Shown here: positions 49,007 to 60,308 of the stretch, one piece after another
Layout: the number at the start of each line of letters is the position of its first letter
How positions within the stretch are numbered: the first letter of the stretch is position 1
DNA from: Pseudomonas japonica
GTDB lineage: Bacteria; Pseudomonadota; Gammaproteobacteria; Pseudomonadales; Pseudomonadaceae
NCBI RefSeq assembly: GCF_900188455.1
Contig: NZ_FZOL01000006.1
Coordinates: forward strand, 1-64,000
Direction: 5' to 3'
Length of the DNA stretch: 64,000 nt
Translations under genes and position numbers: made by a program
The notes under the pieces: model-generated
What the model saw: only the letters and a program-made list of their open reading frames with translations
Database searches by the model: none
Told to the model about the DNA's origin: nothing

Positions 49007-50356
49007 ATGAAATCGTTTGAAGTGAATTTTGACGGGCTGGTCGGACCAACCCACAACTACGGTGGCCTGTCCTACGGCAACGTAGCCTCGCAGAGCAACA
49101 GCCAGCAGGGCTCCAACCCGCGCGAAGCGGCGCGTCAGGGCCTGGCGAAGATGAAGGCCCTGGCCGACATGGGCTTCCAGCAGGGTGTGCTGGCGCCGCA
49201 GGAGCGTCCGGATGTGGCCGCGCTGCGTCGCCTGGGCTTCAGCGGCAGCGATGCCGAAGTGATCCAGCGTGCGGCGAAGGACGCCATGCCGCTGCTGGTC
49301 GCCAGTTGCTCGGCATCGAGCATGTGGGTGGCCAACGCCGCCACGGTCAGCCCGAGTGCCGATACCGCCGACGGCCGCGTGCATTTCACCGCCGCCAACC
49401 TCAACTGCAAGTACCACCGCAGCATCGAGCACCCGACCACCAGCCGTGTGCTGCAGGCGATGTTCGCCGACCAGCAGCGCTTCGCCCACCACGCCGCGCT
49501 GCCGGCGGTGGCGCAGTTCGGCGACGAAGGCGCGGCCAACCACACGCGCTTCTGCCGTGCCTACGGCGAGCCGGGCGTGGAGTTCTTCGTGTTCGGTCGC
49601 AGTGCCTTCGACACCCGTTATCCGGCGCCGCAGAAATACCCGGCGCGGCAGACCCTGGAAGCCTCGCAGGCCGTGGCTCGTCTGCACGGTCTGACGGACG
49701 ATGGCGTGGTCTATGCTCAGCAGAATCCGGCGGTGATCGATCAGGGCGTGTTCCACAACGATGTGATCGCGGTGGGTAACGGCGAGGTGCTGTTCTATCA
49801 CGAAGACGCTTTCCTGGAGACCGAACGGGTCCTGGCCGAACTGAAGGACAAGCTGGCCCGGCGTGGCGGCAACTTCAAGGCCGTCTGCGTACCGCGGGCC
49901 CAGGTTTCGGTGGAGGACGCCGTGCGTTCCTACCTGTTCAACAGCCAGCTGCTGTCCCGCGACGACGGTTCCATGCTGTTGATCGTGCCGGAAGAATGCC
50001 GCAACAACGAGCGGGTCTGGACCTACCTGAACGGCCTGACCAGCCAGGGCGGCACCATTGCCGAGGTGCGTGTGTTCGACCTCAAGCAGAGCATGCAGAA
50101 CGGCGGTGGCCCGGCTTGCCTGCGCTTGCGCGTGGCGCTGAACGAAACGGAACTGGCGGCGGTCAATCCAGGGGTTATCATGACCGCCTCGCTGTACGAC
50201 ACCCTGACCCAGTGGGTCGACCGGCACTACCGCGATCGCCTGAGCGAAAGCGACCTGGCCGATCCGCAGCTGCTGGTGGAGTGCCGCACGGCGCTGGATG
50301 AACTGACCCGGATCCTCAAGCTGGGCTCGGTCTATCCGTTCCAACTCAACCCCTGA
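49007..50356 (+). CDS. aruB: N-succinylarginine dihydrolase
   Basis: Releases two ammonia and CO2 from succinylarginine, 449 aa (AstB). It belongs to the amidinotransferase fold; signatures are [16 protein letters not shown] at the N-terminus, [15 protein letters not shown] (near 130), [13 protein letters not shown] with the catalytic His region near 248, and [12 protein letters not shown] near the C-terminal Cys (near 369). Confidence 0.94.
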   Translation: MKSFEVNFDGLVGPTHNYGGLSYGNVASQSNSQQGSNPREAARQGLAKMKALADMGFQQGVLAPQERPDVAALRRLGFSGSDAEVIQRAAKDAMPLLVASCSASSMWVANAATVSPSADTADGRVHFTAANLNCKYHRSIEHPTTSRVLQAMFADQQRFAHHAALPAVAQFGDEGAANHTRFCRAYGEPGVEFFVFGRSAFDTRYPAPQKYPARQTLEASQAVARLHGLTDDGVVYAQQNPAVIDQGVFHNDVIAVGNGEVLFYHEDAFLETERVLAELKDKLARRGGNFKAVCVPRAQVSVEDAVRSYLFNSQLLSRDDGSMLLIVPEECRNNERVWTYLNGLTSQGGTIAEVRVFDLKQSMQNGGGPACLRLRVALNETELAAVNPGVIMTASLYDTLTQWVDRHYRDRLSESDLADPQLLVECRTALDELTRILKLGSVYPFQLNP

Positions 50357-50369
50357 AAGAGACCCGAAC

Positions 50370-50660
50370 ATGTCCGACGCCCTGCAACTGATCCTTGAAG
50401 ACGAAGATGGTAACCAGCGTGAAGTGTCCAGCAGCCGCTTTGCGGTGATCTGGCAGGGCAAGGAAGTGTGGATCCAGCAGGACGGTCGCGGTCAGTTGCT
50501 GATCGGCGTCGACGTCGAGGAAGGCGACACCGAATACGCCAACCTGCTGCTGCGCCCGCTGGCGACCAACCTGGTCAGCCTGCAACTGGAAATGGAGCCG
50601 GCGGACGCCGGCGACGATGACGATCACGTCCACGGTCCCGATTGCGGACATCATCACTAA
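50370..50660 (+). CDS. Small His-rich protein of the aru operon
   Basis: A 96-aa protein of unknown function. The first 75 residues look like a small beta-rich domain. The tail is acidic and then His-rich ([15 protein letters not shown]), a likely divalent-metal site. It lies 13 bases after aruB and 11 before astE. The same small gene lies between aruB and aruE in P. aeruginosa. Since AstE is a zinc enzyme, a metal-supply role is thinkable but untested. Confidence 0.82.
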   Translation: MSDALQLILEDEDGNQREVSSSRFAVIWQGKEVWIQQDGRGQLLIGVDVEEGDTEYANLLLRPLATNLVSLQLEMEPADAGDDDDHVHGPDCGHHH

Positions 50661-50671
50661 GGAACGACACC

Positions 50672-51682
50672 ATGCTCGCCCTCGGCAAACTCCTTGATCT
50701 GACCCTGGCCGGTCGCGAACCGGCCGAGAAGACCCAGACGACAGTTCAAGGCGTGCGTTTGCGCTGGTTGGCCGAGGGCGCGCTGGAAGTCCGTCCGCCG
50801 GAAGCGCGGGACAGCGGCCTGGACATTCTTCTGTCCGCGGGTATCCATGGCAACGAAACCGCGCCGATCGAGCTGCTCGATGACCTGCTGGGGCGCATCG
50901 CCAAGGGCGAAGTCCAGCCACGGGCGCGGATCCTGTTCCTGTTCGGCAATCCCGAGGCGATCCGTCGCGGCGAGCGTTACCTCGAGCAGGACGTCAATCG
51001 CCTGTTCAATGGCCGTCATGAGTTGACCAGCGGTTCGGAAGCCTTGCGCGCCGGCGACCTGGAGCATCTGGCAGCGACCTTCTTCAGCGTGCCGGGGCGC
51101 ACCCGGCTGCATTACGACCTGCACACCGCCATTCGCGGGTCGAAGATCGAGCAGTTCGCGCTCTACCCTTATAAAGAGGGGCGCCAGCATTCCCGTCGCG
51201 AACTGGCCCGCCTGCGTGCCGCCGGCATGGAAGCGGTACTGCTGCAGAGCAAGACCTCGATCACCTTCACCGCCTACACCTACGAAAAGCTGGAGGCCGA
51301 GTCCTTCACCCTGGAGCTGGGCAAGGCGCGGCCGTTCGGGCAGAACCAGCAGGTCAACCTGGAGCGTCTGGAAGCGCGGCTGATCCAGATCATCGAGGGC
51401 ACCGAGCCGGAACACGCAGGTGAACTCGACGGCCTGCAACTGTTCAGCGTCGCCCGCGAAATCATCAAGCACAGCGACGCTTTCCACCTGCACCTGCCGG
51501 CGGATATCGAGAACTTCTCGGAGTTGTCCCGCGGTTACCTGCTGGCGGAGGATCTGGCGGATACGCGCTGGATCGTCGAGGAGGAGGGGGCGCGGATCAT
51601 CTTCCCCAATCCCAAGGTGAAGAACGGGCTGCGGGCGGGGATCCTGATCGTCCCGGCCTCGACTGAGGGCTTGGGCGTTTAG
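50672..51682 (+). CDS. astE: Succinylglutamate desuccinylase
   Basis: The last step of the pathway, giving glutamate and succinate; a zinc carboxypeptidase-like enzyme of 336 aa. Zinc ligands: His59 and Glu62 (GIHGNETAP) and His151 (DLHTAIRGS). AAGGA precedes the ATG at 50672. It ends the aru operon; the symbol aruE is also used. Confidence 0.93.
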   Translation: MLALGKLLDLTLAGREPAEKTQTTVQGVRLRWLAEGALEVRPPEARDSGLDILLSAGIHGNETAPIELLDDLLGRIAKGEVQPRARILFLFGNPEAIRRGERYLEQDVNRLFNGRHELTSGSEALRAGDLEHLAATFFSVPGRTRLHYDLHTAIRGSKIEQFALYPYKEGRQHSRRELARLRAAGMEAVLLQSKTSITFTAYTYEKLEAESFTLELGKARPFGQNQQVNLERLEARLIQIIEGTEPEHAGELDGLQLFSVAREIIKHSDAFHLHLPADIENFSELSRGYLLAEDLADTRWIVEEEGARIIFPNPKVKNGLRAGILIVPASTEGLGV

Positions 51683-51709
51683 GGACTGCTTTGCAGCCGC
51701 ACATCCCCC

Positions 51710-51752
51710 GTAGGAGCGTGGCTTGCCCGCGAAGGGACCGCAAAGCGGTCCC
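51710..51752. terminator. Single REP joined to a terminator hairpin after astE
   Basis: The REP sequence GTAGGAGCGTGGCTTGCCCG (51710-51729) runs into GGGACCGC-AAA-GCGGTCCC (51734-51752). It lies between the convergent astE and lumazine synthase genes. Confidence 0.7.
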
Positions 51753-51766
51753 CCAGGATCACTCTG

Positions 51767-52264
51767 TCAGACCGCCACTTTCTGCGGCACTTCATTGCGC
51801 CGCAACGCGCGCAGTTTCAGCAGCGTATCGGCACAGGTATTCGCCGCCTCCTGGCCCTTCAGCACGAAATGCTCGTAGAAGAACTTCTGGTGCTCGTCAC
51901 CGGCATGGAAGTGATGCGGGGTCAGTACCACCGAGAACACCGGTACTTCGGTTTCCAGCTGCACCTGCATCAGCCCATTGATCACCGCCTGGGCGACGAA
52001 CTCATGACGGTACAGGCCGCCATCCACCACCAGGCCGGCGGCGACGATGGCGCCGTAGCGGCCGCCACGGGCCAGCAGCTTGGCGTGCAGCGGGATCTCG
52101 AATGCGCCACCGACCTCGAAGAAATCAATATCACCGGCCTGATAGCCATGCTTGGCCATCTCCTCGACGAAACCTTTCTTGCTCTGATCGACAATATCCT
52201 TGTGCCAGCAGGCTTGTACGAAAGCGATGCGCTCGTTGCCGTGGCCGATTGGGGTTGCTTGCAT
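51767..52264 (-). CDS. ribH: 6,7-dimethyl-8-ribityllumazine synthase, type II (RibH2-like)
   Basis: The penultimate step of riboflavin synthesis. 165 aa with motifs FFEVGGAFEIPLHAK (near 49) and VVDGGLYRHEFVAQAV (near 78). The sequence resembles the decameric type II enzymes (Brucella RibH2) rather than the icosahedral housekeeping RibH of rib operons. ATG at 52264 has AGGAGT upstream. It stands alone and is preceded by an FMN riboswitch. Confidence 0.88.
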   Translation of the reverse strand: MQATPIGHGNERIAFVQACWHKDIVDQSKKGFVEEMAKHGYQAGDIDFFEVGGAFEIPLHAKLLARGGRYGAIVAAGLVVDGGLYRHEFVAQAVINGLMQVQLETEVPVFSVVLTPHHFHAGDEHQKFFYEHFVLKGQEAANTCADTLLKLRALRRNEVPQKVAV

Positions 52265-52365
52265 TGAAACGGACTCCTGTTTGCATGAGAAACAGGGCAA
52301 CTGGATCGAAGGGGATGGGTCGCCGCGGACTTGTTGCGGACGAACGGACACAACAGTGCCTATCC

Positions 52366-52513
52366 CGTTCTCTCTTTATCCGGACTGTGACCGTCGGCCC
52401 CGGAATCACACCGGGTCTGCTGACCTTGCAGGCGCGTGCCTGCAAGCGCTCGCGGGCTATGCGCATTGCGCGCAATTACCGCCGGTGGGGAATTGCACCC
52501 CGCCCTGAGAACG
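52366..52513 (-). promoter_or_regulatory. FMN riboswitch (RFN element)
   Basis: Read on the minus strand it contains the RFN signature: GGCGGGGTGCAATTCCCCAC, CACCGGCGGTAA, AGCCCGCGAGCG, GATTCCGGGGCCGACGGTCA, AGTCCGGAT and AGAGAACG. It lies 101 bases upstream of the lumazine synthase start, so flavin should repress that gene. Confidence 0.93.
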
Positions 52514-52664
52514 TTGCCATCACGGGTGATGGCGGCGCTTTTTGTAACATAGTTTCCGACGGAACGTATAGCCTGCTAACTAAATAGACCCGATTAACAT
52601 GCATTTCATCCTGAATGCGTGTCAGCAGCGTATAAAAGCCACTACACCTGCCAGTCAGGCTAGC

Positions 52665-52670
52665 TATAAT
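52665..52670 (+). promoter_or_regulatory. alaS: alaS -10 box
   Basis: A perfect TATAAT, 73 bases before the alaS ATG. No good -35 is visible at 16-18 bp. Confidence 0.55.
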
Positions 52671-52743
52671 GCGGCCCTTTGCCGTCGTTTTCGTCATTTG
52701 ACGCGCACTTTTGCCTCAGGCCGCCGTTTCCGTGGAAGAACCT

Positions 52744-55368
<2,625 letters not shown>

Positions 55369-55370
55369 GG

Positions 55371-55420
55371 CGCCGACGGCCCGTCGTCTAGTGACGGGCC
55401 GTCGGCGTTGTGTTTTGTTT
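55371..55420 (+). terminator. alaS terminator
   Basis: A perfect 15-bp stem, CGCCGACGGCCCGTC and its complement (55371-55407), with a 7-base loop and a T-rich tail. It starts two bases after the alaS stop, so lysC needs its own promoter or read-through. Confidence 0.85.
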
Positions 55421-55455
55421 ATTGGGTGCCCTTCACGGGCTGAGGCGGCTTTGAA

Positions 55456-56691
55456 ATGGCGTTGATCGTACAGAAATTTGGCGGTACCTCGGTCGGCACA
55501 ATCGAGCGAATCGAGCAGGTTGCCGAAAAGGTCAAGAAATTCCGCGAAGCTGGCGATGACCTGGTGGTTGTGCTGTCGGCGATGAGCGGCGAAACCAACC
55601 GCCTGATCGACCTTGCCAAGCAGATCAGCGATCAGCCGGTTCCGCGTGAACTGGATGTGATCGTCTCCACCGGCGAGCAGGTGACCATCGCCTTGCTCGC
55701 CATGGCGCTGATCAAGCGTGGTATTCCGGCGGTGTCCTACACCGGCAACCAGGTGCGGATCCTCACCGACAGCGCGCACAACAAGGCGCGCATCCTGCAA
55801 ATCGACGACCAGAAGATCCGTGGCGACCTCAAGGCCGGCCGCGTGGTCGTGGTCGCGGGTTTCCAGGGCGTCGACGAGCAAGGCAACATCACCACCCTCG
55901 GTCGCGGTGGCTCCGACACCACTGGCGTGGCCCTGGCGGCGGCCCTGAAGGCCGACGAGTGCCAGATCTACACTGATGTGGACGGTGTCTACACCACCGA
56001 CCCGCGCGTGGTGTCCCAGGCCCAGCGCCTGGACAAGATCACCTTCGAAGAGATGCTGGAAATGGCCAGCCTCGGTTCCAAGGTCCTGCAGATCCGTGCC
56101 GTCGAGTTCGCCGGCAAGTACAACGTTCCGCTGCGCGTGCTGCACAGCTTCCAGGAGGGTCCGGGTACCCTCATTACCATTGATGAAGAGGAATCCATGG
56201 AACAGCCGATCATTTCCGGCATCGCCTTCAACCGCGATGAAGCCAAGCTGACCATCCGTGGCGTACCGGACACCCCGGGCGTGGCTTTCAAGATCCTCGG
56301 CCCGATCAGCGCCGCGAACATCGAAGTCGACATGATCGTGCAGAACGTTTCGCACGATAACACCACCGACTTCACCTTCACCGTGCACCGCAACGACTAC
56401 GCCAAGGCGCAGCAGGTGCTGGAAAACACCGCCAGCGAAATCGGCGCCCGTGAAGTGATCGGCGACACCAAGATCGCCAAGGTCTCGATCGTCGGTGTCG
56501 GCATGCGCTCTCACGCGGGCGTGGCGAGCCGCATGTTCGAAGCCCTGGCCAAGGAGAGCATCAACATCCAGATGATCTCCACCTCCGAGATCAAGGTCTC
56601 CGTGGTCATCGAAGAGAAATACCTGGAACTGGCTGTACGCGCTCTGCATACCGCCTTCGAGCTGGACGCTCCGGCCCGTCAGGGCGAGTAA
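55456..56691 (+). CDS. lysC: Aspartokinase
   Basis: The first enzyme of the aspartate family (Lys, Thr, Met), 411 aa. Kinase motif KFGGTSVGT at 7-15; two ACT domains in the C-terminal part (about 265-405), site of lysine/threonine feedback. An in-frame ATG at 56197 (codon 248), with AGAGGA before it, would yield a separate regulatory beta subunit of 164 residues, as in alpha2beta2 aspartokinases. Gene order alaS-lysC-csrA is typical of gammaproteobacteria. Confidence 0.95.
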   Translation: MALIVQKFGGTSVGTIERIEQVAEKVKKFREAGDDLVVVLSAMSGETNRLIDLAKQISDQPVPRELDVIVSTGEQVTIALLAMALIKRGIPAVSYTGNQVRILTDSAHNKARILQIDDQKIRGDLKAGRVVVVAGFQGVDEQGNITTLGRGGSDTTGVALAAALKADECQIYTDVDGVYTTDPRVVSQAQRLDKITFEEMLEMASLGSKVLQIRAVEFAGKYNVPLRVLHSFQEGPGTLITIDEEESMEQPIISGIAFNRDEAKLTIRGVPDTPGVAFKILGPISAANIEVDMIVQNVSHDNTTDFTFTVHRNDYAKAQQVLENTASEIGAREVIGDTKIAKVSIVGVGMRSHAGVASRMFEALAKESINIQMISTSEIKVSVVIEEKYLELAVRALHTAFELDAPARQGE

Positions 56692-56704
56692 GCGTTGTCC
56701 CCTG

Positions 56705-56733
56705 GGGTGCGGTCTGCCGCACCCTTCTTTATT
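56705..56733 (+). terminator. lysC terminator
   Basis: GGGTGCGG-TCTG-CCGCACCC followed by TTCTTTATT, 13 bases after the stop. Confidence 0.88.
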
Positions 56734-56871
56734 CGACCGCTGCGGCGCCCGCCATATCGGTCATGCTGGTCAATACTGAGTTACAGCTCGACAACCGTCC
56801 TGGTTGCGGGTCGCAAGCCTCCTTTATTTACAGACTGTTGTCCCTGAACTGAATCCCGTGAGGAAAAACGT

Positions 56872-57060
56872 ATGCTGATTCTGACTCGTCGGTGTGCCGA
56901 AAGCCTGATCATTGGCGATGGCGAAATCACCGTGACCGTGCTCGGCGTCAAAGGAAACCAGGTGCGCATCGGTGTGAACGCCCCCAAGGAAGTGGCCGTA
57001 CACCGTGAAGAAATCTACCTTCGGATCAAGAAAGAGAAGGACGAAGAACCAAGCCATTAA
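56872..57060 (+). CDS. csrA: Carbon storage regulator CsrA/RsmA
   Basis: A global post-transcriptional regulator that binds GGA motifs in mRNA leaders, 62 aa. Family residues: MLILTRR start, Arg44 in VHREEIY, and the helix to the C-terminus. Its own leader has an AGGA Shine-Dalgarno (GTGAGGAAAAACG) that could bind the protein. RsmA is the usual Pseudomonas name. Confidence 0.95.
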   Translation: MLILTRRCAESLIIGDGEITVTVLGVKGNQVRIGVNAPKEVAVHREEIYLRIKKEKDEEPSH

Positions 57061-57089
57061 TTTTTATCGTTTTTTTTTCAAAAAAGAGT

Positions 57090-57118
57090 TTGCAAACGGG
57101 GAAGGGTCTGGTTATTAT
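57090..57118 (+). promoter_or_regulatory. tRNA-Ser promoter
   Basis: TTGCAA (57090-57095), 17 bp, TATTAT (57113-57118), 14 bases before the tRNA. Confidence 0.7.
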
Positions 57119-57132
57119 ACGCCCCGTGTTGC

Positions 57133-57223
57133 GGAGAGGTGGCCGAGTGGCCGAAGGCGCTCCCCTGCTAAGGGAGTATACCTCACAAGGGTATCGGGGG
57201 TTCGAATCCCCCCTTCTCCGCCA
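57133..57223 (+). tRNA. tRNA-Ser(GCT)
   Basis: 91 nt with a long variable arm and encoded CCA. Anticodon GCT at 57167-57169. The acceptor pairs GGAGAGG with CTTCTCC. Confidence 0.95.
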
Positions 57224-57289
57224 TTATTCATGTAGGGCGCTGTAATCTGGCATGAATCACTAAGTAGTTGAAAATAAACGAAAAAGTGA

Positions 57290-57317
57290 TTGCCAAAACG
57301 ATTTAGCGAACTATAAT
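57290..57317 (+). promoter_or_regulatory. tRNA-Arg operon promoter
   Basis: TTGCCA (57290-57295), 16 bp, TATAAT (57312-57317), followed by GCGC, 14 bases before the first tRNA-Arg. Confidence 0.75.
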
Positions 57318-57331
57318 GCGCGGCTTCAAAT

Positions 57332-57408
57332 GCACTCGTAGCTCAGCTGGATAGAGTACTCGGCTACGAACCGAGCGGTCACAGGTTCGAATCCTGTCGA
57401 GTGCACCA
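57332..57408 (+). tRNA. tRNA-Arg(ACG), copy 1
   Basis: 77 nt with encoded CCA; anticodon ACG at 57366-57368 (A34 is normally edited to inosine by TadA). Identical to copies 2 and 3. Confidence 0.95.
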
Positions 57409-57483
57409 TACGAAGAAGCAAGTTTCATTGAAAGTTGCTTCGGTTTCAACCAGAGGTGATCTGGTCCATCAAGTACCAACCCT

Positions 57484-57560
57484 GCACTCGTAGCTCAGCT
57501 GGATAGAGTACTCGGCTACGAACCGAGCGGTCACAGGTTCGAATCCTGTCGAGTGCACCA
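57484..57560 (+). tRNA. tRNA-Arg(ACG), copy 2
   Basis: 77 nt, identical to copy 1, 152 bp downstream. The spacers are also related to each other. Confidence 0.95.
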
Positions 57561-57636
57561 TAATCCAAGAAGCCGTTTCCTCTGGAAGTTGTTTCGGATA
57601 CACCAGAGGTGATCTGGTTCATCAAGCGCCAACCTT

Positions 57637-57713
57637 GCACTCGTAGCTCAGCTGGATAGAGTACTCGGCTACGAACCGAGCGGTCACAGGTTCGAATCCT
57701 GTCGAGTGCACCA
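57637..57713 (+). tRNA. tRNA-Arg(ACG), copy 3
   Basis: 77 nt, identical to copies 1 and 2, 153 bp after copy 2 and followed by a terminator. Confidence 0.95.
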
Positions 57714-57720
57714 TAAGATG

Positions 57721-57752
57721 AAAAGCCCGCCTTCATGGCGGGCTTTTTTTTT
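57721..57752 (+). terminator. Terminator of the tRNA-Arg cluster
   Basis: AGCCCGCC-TTCAT-GGCGGGCT followed by T8. Confidence 0.93.
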
Positions 57753-58086
57753 CTGCGATTCGTTGATCCCGATAAATGAATTGTCATTCAGACATCGACT
57801 GCGCGTGCTAGTTTTTCAAAGGCGCATGTGCTCTTTTCCGGGCGCTGGCCGTCGCATTGATGGATACGGCAGTTTGCCTGTGTAACGTTCGCAAACGATT
57901 GTTTTCACCGATATTTTCAGCCCCTGGCAGCGCAAGCGGTGTATGATTGCGCCCGTCAGCCCCGCCGGGGCTTGTGGAATACCACCATGGACTTACCCAG
58001 TAGTTACTTAAAAGCCTGTTTTGCCAATCACGATTTGACTGATTGATCCTCCCGGCGTGCTCCGCTGCTGGGAGTGGAGTTCGCCT
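57753..58086 (+). promoter_or_regulatory. mgtE leader region with candidate leader ORF
   Basis: 334 bp without an established gene. It contains an AGCCCC-GCC-GGGGCT hairpin (57958-57972), then a 19-codon ORF (57987-58046, MDLPSSYLKACFANHDLTD), then CTCCC/GGGAG pairing (58049-58074) that would mask part of the mgtE ribosome site GGGAGTGGAG. This order resembles leader-controlled Mg2+ genes but is unproven. Confidence 0.4.
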
Positions 58087-59529
58087 ATGACTGAAATCGA
58101 AGCAAAAAAAACGCAGGAAAGCCTGCAGGACCGCCTGGCACAGGTGGTCGAGCTGCTGCATCGGCAGCGTGTGGTCGAAGACCTGACTCATCGTCAGGAA
58201 GGTGCGCACAACGACCGCGTGGAAAATCTGGTTCACCGGCAGAACCTGGTCGAGCTGCAGCGCAAGCTCGATGACCTGCACTCCGCCGACGTCGCCCATA
58301 TTCTCGAAGCACTGCCACTGGATGACCGCTTGACCGTATGGCAGTTGGTCAAGGCCGAGCGCGACGGCGATATCCTTCTCGAAGTGTCCGACTCGGTCCG
58401 AGAGACCCTGATCGCCGACATGGACGATCACGAGCTGCTCGCCGCCGCCAAGGAAATGGACGCCGACGAACTGGCCGACCTGGCCCCCGAGCTGCCTCGC
58501 GACGTCGTCCACGAACTGATGGAAACCCTCGATGCCCAGCAACGCGAGCGCGTGCGCTCGGCGCTGAGCTATGATGAGGAGCAGGTCGGCGCGCTGATGG
58601 ACTTCGAGATGGTCACCATTCGCGAAGATGTCAGCCTGGAAGTGGTTCTGCGTTACCTGCGCCGGCTCAAGGAGCTGCCAGGTCATACCGACAAGCTGTT
58701 CGTCGTCGACTACGACGGCATTCTCAAGGGTGTGCTGCCGATCAAGCGTCTGCTGGTCAACGACCCGGACAAGCAGGTAGCCGAGGTGATGGCCGACGAC
58801 CCGGTCAGCTTCCACCCGGAAGAGGATGCTTACGACGCTGCCCAGGCCTTCGAGCGTTATGACCTGGTCTCCGCCCCGGTGGTGGACAAGAACGACCGCC
58901 TGATCGGCCGTCTGACCATCGACGAGATGGTCGACCTGATTCGTGAAGAGAGCGAAAGCGAAGTCTTGAACATGGCCGGTCTGCGCGAGGAAGAAGACAT
59001 CTTCGCCTCGGTCTGGCGCTCTCTGCGTAACCGCTGGGCATGGCTGGCGATCAACCTGATCACCGCCTTTGTCGCCTCGCGGGTAATTGGCCTGTTCGAA
59101 GGGTCGATCGAGAAGCTGGTCGCCCTGGCGGCGCTGATGCCGATCGTGGCGGGTATCGGCGGCAACTCCGGTAACCAGACCATTACCATGATCGTTCGCG
59201 CGATGGCGCTGGATCAGGTCAGTCCTGGCAATACCACGCGTCTGATGCGCAAGGAACTGGCGGTTGCGTTGCTCAATGGCCTGATCTGGGGCGGGGTGAT
59301 CGGCGTGGTGGCCTTCCTGCTGTATGGCAGTTGGTCACTGGGGGTGGTGATGACCGCGGCGATGACGCTGAACCTGCTCCTGGCGGCGTTCATGGGGGTG
59401 TTCATCCCGATGACCCTGACGCGCCTCGGCCGCGACCCGGCCATGGGGTCCAGCGTGATGATCACCGCGGTGACCGACAGTGGCGGCTTCTTCATCTTCC
59501 TGGGTCTGGCCACGCTGTTCCTGCTGTAG
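58087..59529 (+). CDS. mgtE: Magnesium transporter MgtE
   Basis: A Mg2+ channel of 480 aa: N-domain (about 45-140), two CBS domains (about 145-275) that sense cytosolic Mg2+, a linker helix, and five membrane helices (about 315-480) with the PIVAGIGGNSGNQT motif near 360 and TAVTDSGGFFIFLGLA near the end. ATG at 58087 with GGAG upstream is preferred; an ATG ten codons earlier lies within the leader hairpin. Confidence 0.93.
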   Translation: MTEIEAKKTQESLQDRLAQVVELLHRQRVVEDLTHRQEGAHNDRVENLVHRQNLVELQRKLDDLHSADVAHILEALPLDDRLTVWQLVKAERDGDILLEVSDSVRETLIADMDDHELLAAAKEMDADELADLAPELPRDVVHELMETLDAQQRERVRSALSYDEEQVGALMDFEMVTIREDVSLEVVLRYLRRLKELPGHTDKLFVVDYDGILKGVLPIKRLLVNDPDKQVAEVMADDPVSFHPEEDAYDAAQAFERYDLVSAPVVDKNDRLIGRLTIDEMVDLIREESESEVLNMAGLREEEDIFASVWRSLRNRWAWLAINLITAFVASRVIGLFEGSIEKLVALAALMPIVAGIGGNSGNQTITMIVRAMALDQVSPGNTTRLMRKELAVALLNGLIWGGVIGVVAFLLYGSWSLGVVMTAAMTLNLLLAAFMGVFIPMTLTRLGRDPAMGSSVMITAVTDSGGFFIFLGLATLFLL

Positions 59530-59553
59530 TTCGGTCTTCCGCCAAAACAAGAG

Positions 59554-59577
59554 AGCCAGCTTCGCGCTGGCTTTTTT
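59554..59577 (+). terminator. mgtE terminator
   Basis: AGCCAGC-TTCGC-GCTGGCT followed by a T run, 24 bases after the stop. Confidence 0.9.
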
Positions 59578-59592
59578 GTGGGTGCCACAAAG

Positions 59593-59625
59593 CAGAACGC
59601 CCGATGCAGGGCATCGGGCGTTCTG
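59593..59625 (-). terminator. Hairpin after amrZ
   Basis: A perfect 15-bp stem, CAGAACGCCCGATGC and its complement, with an AGG loop, 30 bases past the amrZ stop. Confidence 0.75.
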
Positions 59626-59654
59626 TTCTGAAACGAGTTCAGGAAAAAGAGGGG

Positions 59655-59981
59655 TCAGGAAGCGTCCGCGGCCATTTCAACGTCATGGGCGATCAGGGCA
59701 ACCAGAGCATTTTGCTGGCGATGGGACAGTTGGCGGAAGCGTTGCAGCAGCTCGCGCTCATGCAGGGACAGTTCCGGGCTGTCCAGGCGCATGCTCAGCT
59801 CGTCGCCCAGTGCGCCTTCCTGGATAAGGCTCTGTTCCAGGCGGGCAATGATCTCGGAGTTCATGCTGCGGTGGTGGTTACGCGCAACCTCGGCAATGCG
59901 CTCACGCATTCCGTCGGGCAGGCGGACGACGAATTTGTCTGCGGTGCGGCTTGAGTAGATAGCCTGTTTCATTGGGCGCAT
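59655..59981 (-). CDS. amrZ: Ribbon-helix-helix regulator AmrZ
   Basis: An Arc-type DNA-binding protein of 108 aa that switches between motility and exopolysaccharide/biofilm genes. The DNA-contacting ribbon [12 protein letters not shown] (14-25) is kept, with Lys16, Val18 and Arg20 at the places of P. aeruginosa Lys18, Val20 and Arg22, followed by helices with [14 protein letters not shown] and the C-terminal tetramerisation helix. In P. aeruginosa it is under AlgU control and represses itself. The presence of a giant adhesin in the same window fits a biofilm lifestyle. Confidence 0.92.
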   Translation of the reverse strand: MRPMKQAIYSSRTADKFVVRLPDGMRERIAEVARNHHRSMNSEIIARLEQSLIQEGALGDELSMRLDSPELSLHERELLQRFRQLSHRQQNALVALIAHDVEMAADAS

Positions 59982-60308
59982 ATAATTGACCGGTTTAGTT
60001 CAGGGGAAGCGGTTCTTGAAAATTGGCCGCGCGATGGAGACTACGACCACCGTTGCGGTCAAATGTTCAACCTGAATTGTGAATGAGGTCGCAATGATGC
60101 CTCATTATCGCCGGTTCCTTGGCGTCAATTCTGTGACAAATATTGAACCGAGTAGAGGCTTTTTGCCAGTACCAATTATCAGAAATGAGCACTGGTTTGA
60201 AAAGTTTTGATTCACCCTCTTTTCCGATTCAGTCACCTTTTTGACTCTTATCCACAACAGACAAAAAGGTAACGGAAAGCGCCTAAAATTCCGGGGCTTT
60301 TCCTATCT
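59982..60308. promoter_or_regulatory. amrZ-phnN divergent promoter region
   Basis: 327 bp, AT-rich, no gene. On the minus strand AAACTT-N18-TCTGA (60207-60179) resembles an AlgU (sigma22) promoter, about 190 bases before amrZ. Near phnN, ACCTTTTTG and CAAAAAGGT (60235-60243 and 60262-60270) form an inverted repeat. Confidence 0.45.

Noticed and set aside
57332..57713. Regularly spaced identical units suggesting a CRISPR
   Set aside because: The 77-base repeats fold as tRNA-Arg and carry CCA ends; spacers are related to each other. It is a tRNA cluster.
57446..57787. 113-codon minus-strand frame with an internal repeat
   Set aside because: It translates two of the tRNA-Arg copies and their spacers in reverse, which explains its repeated peptide.
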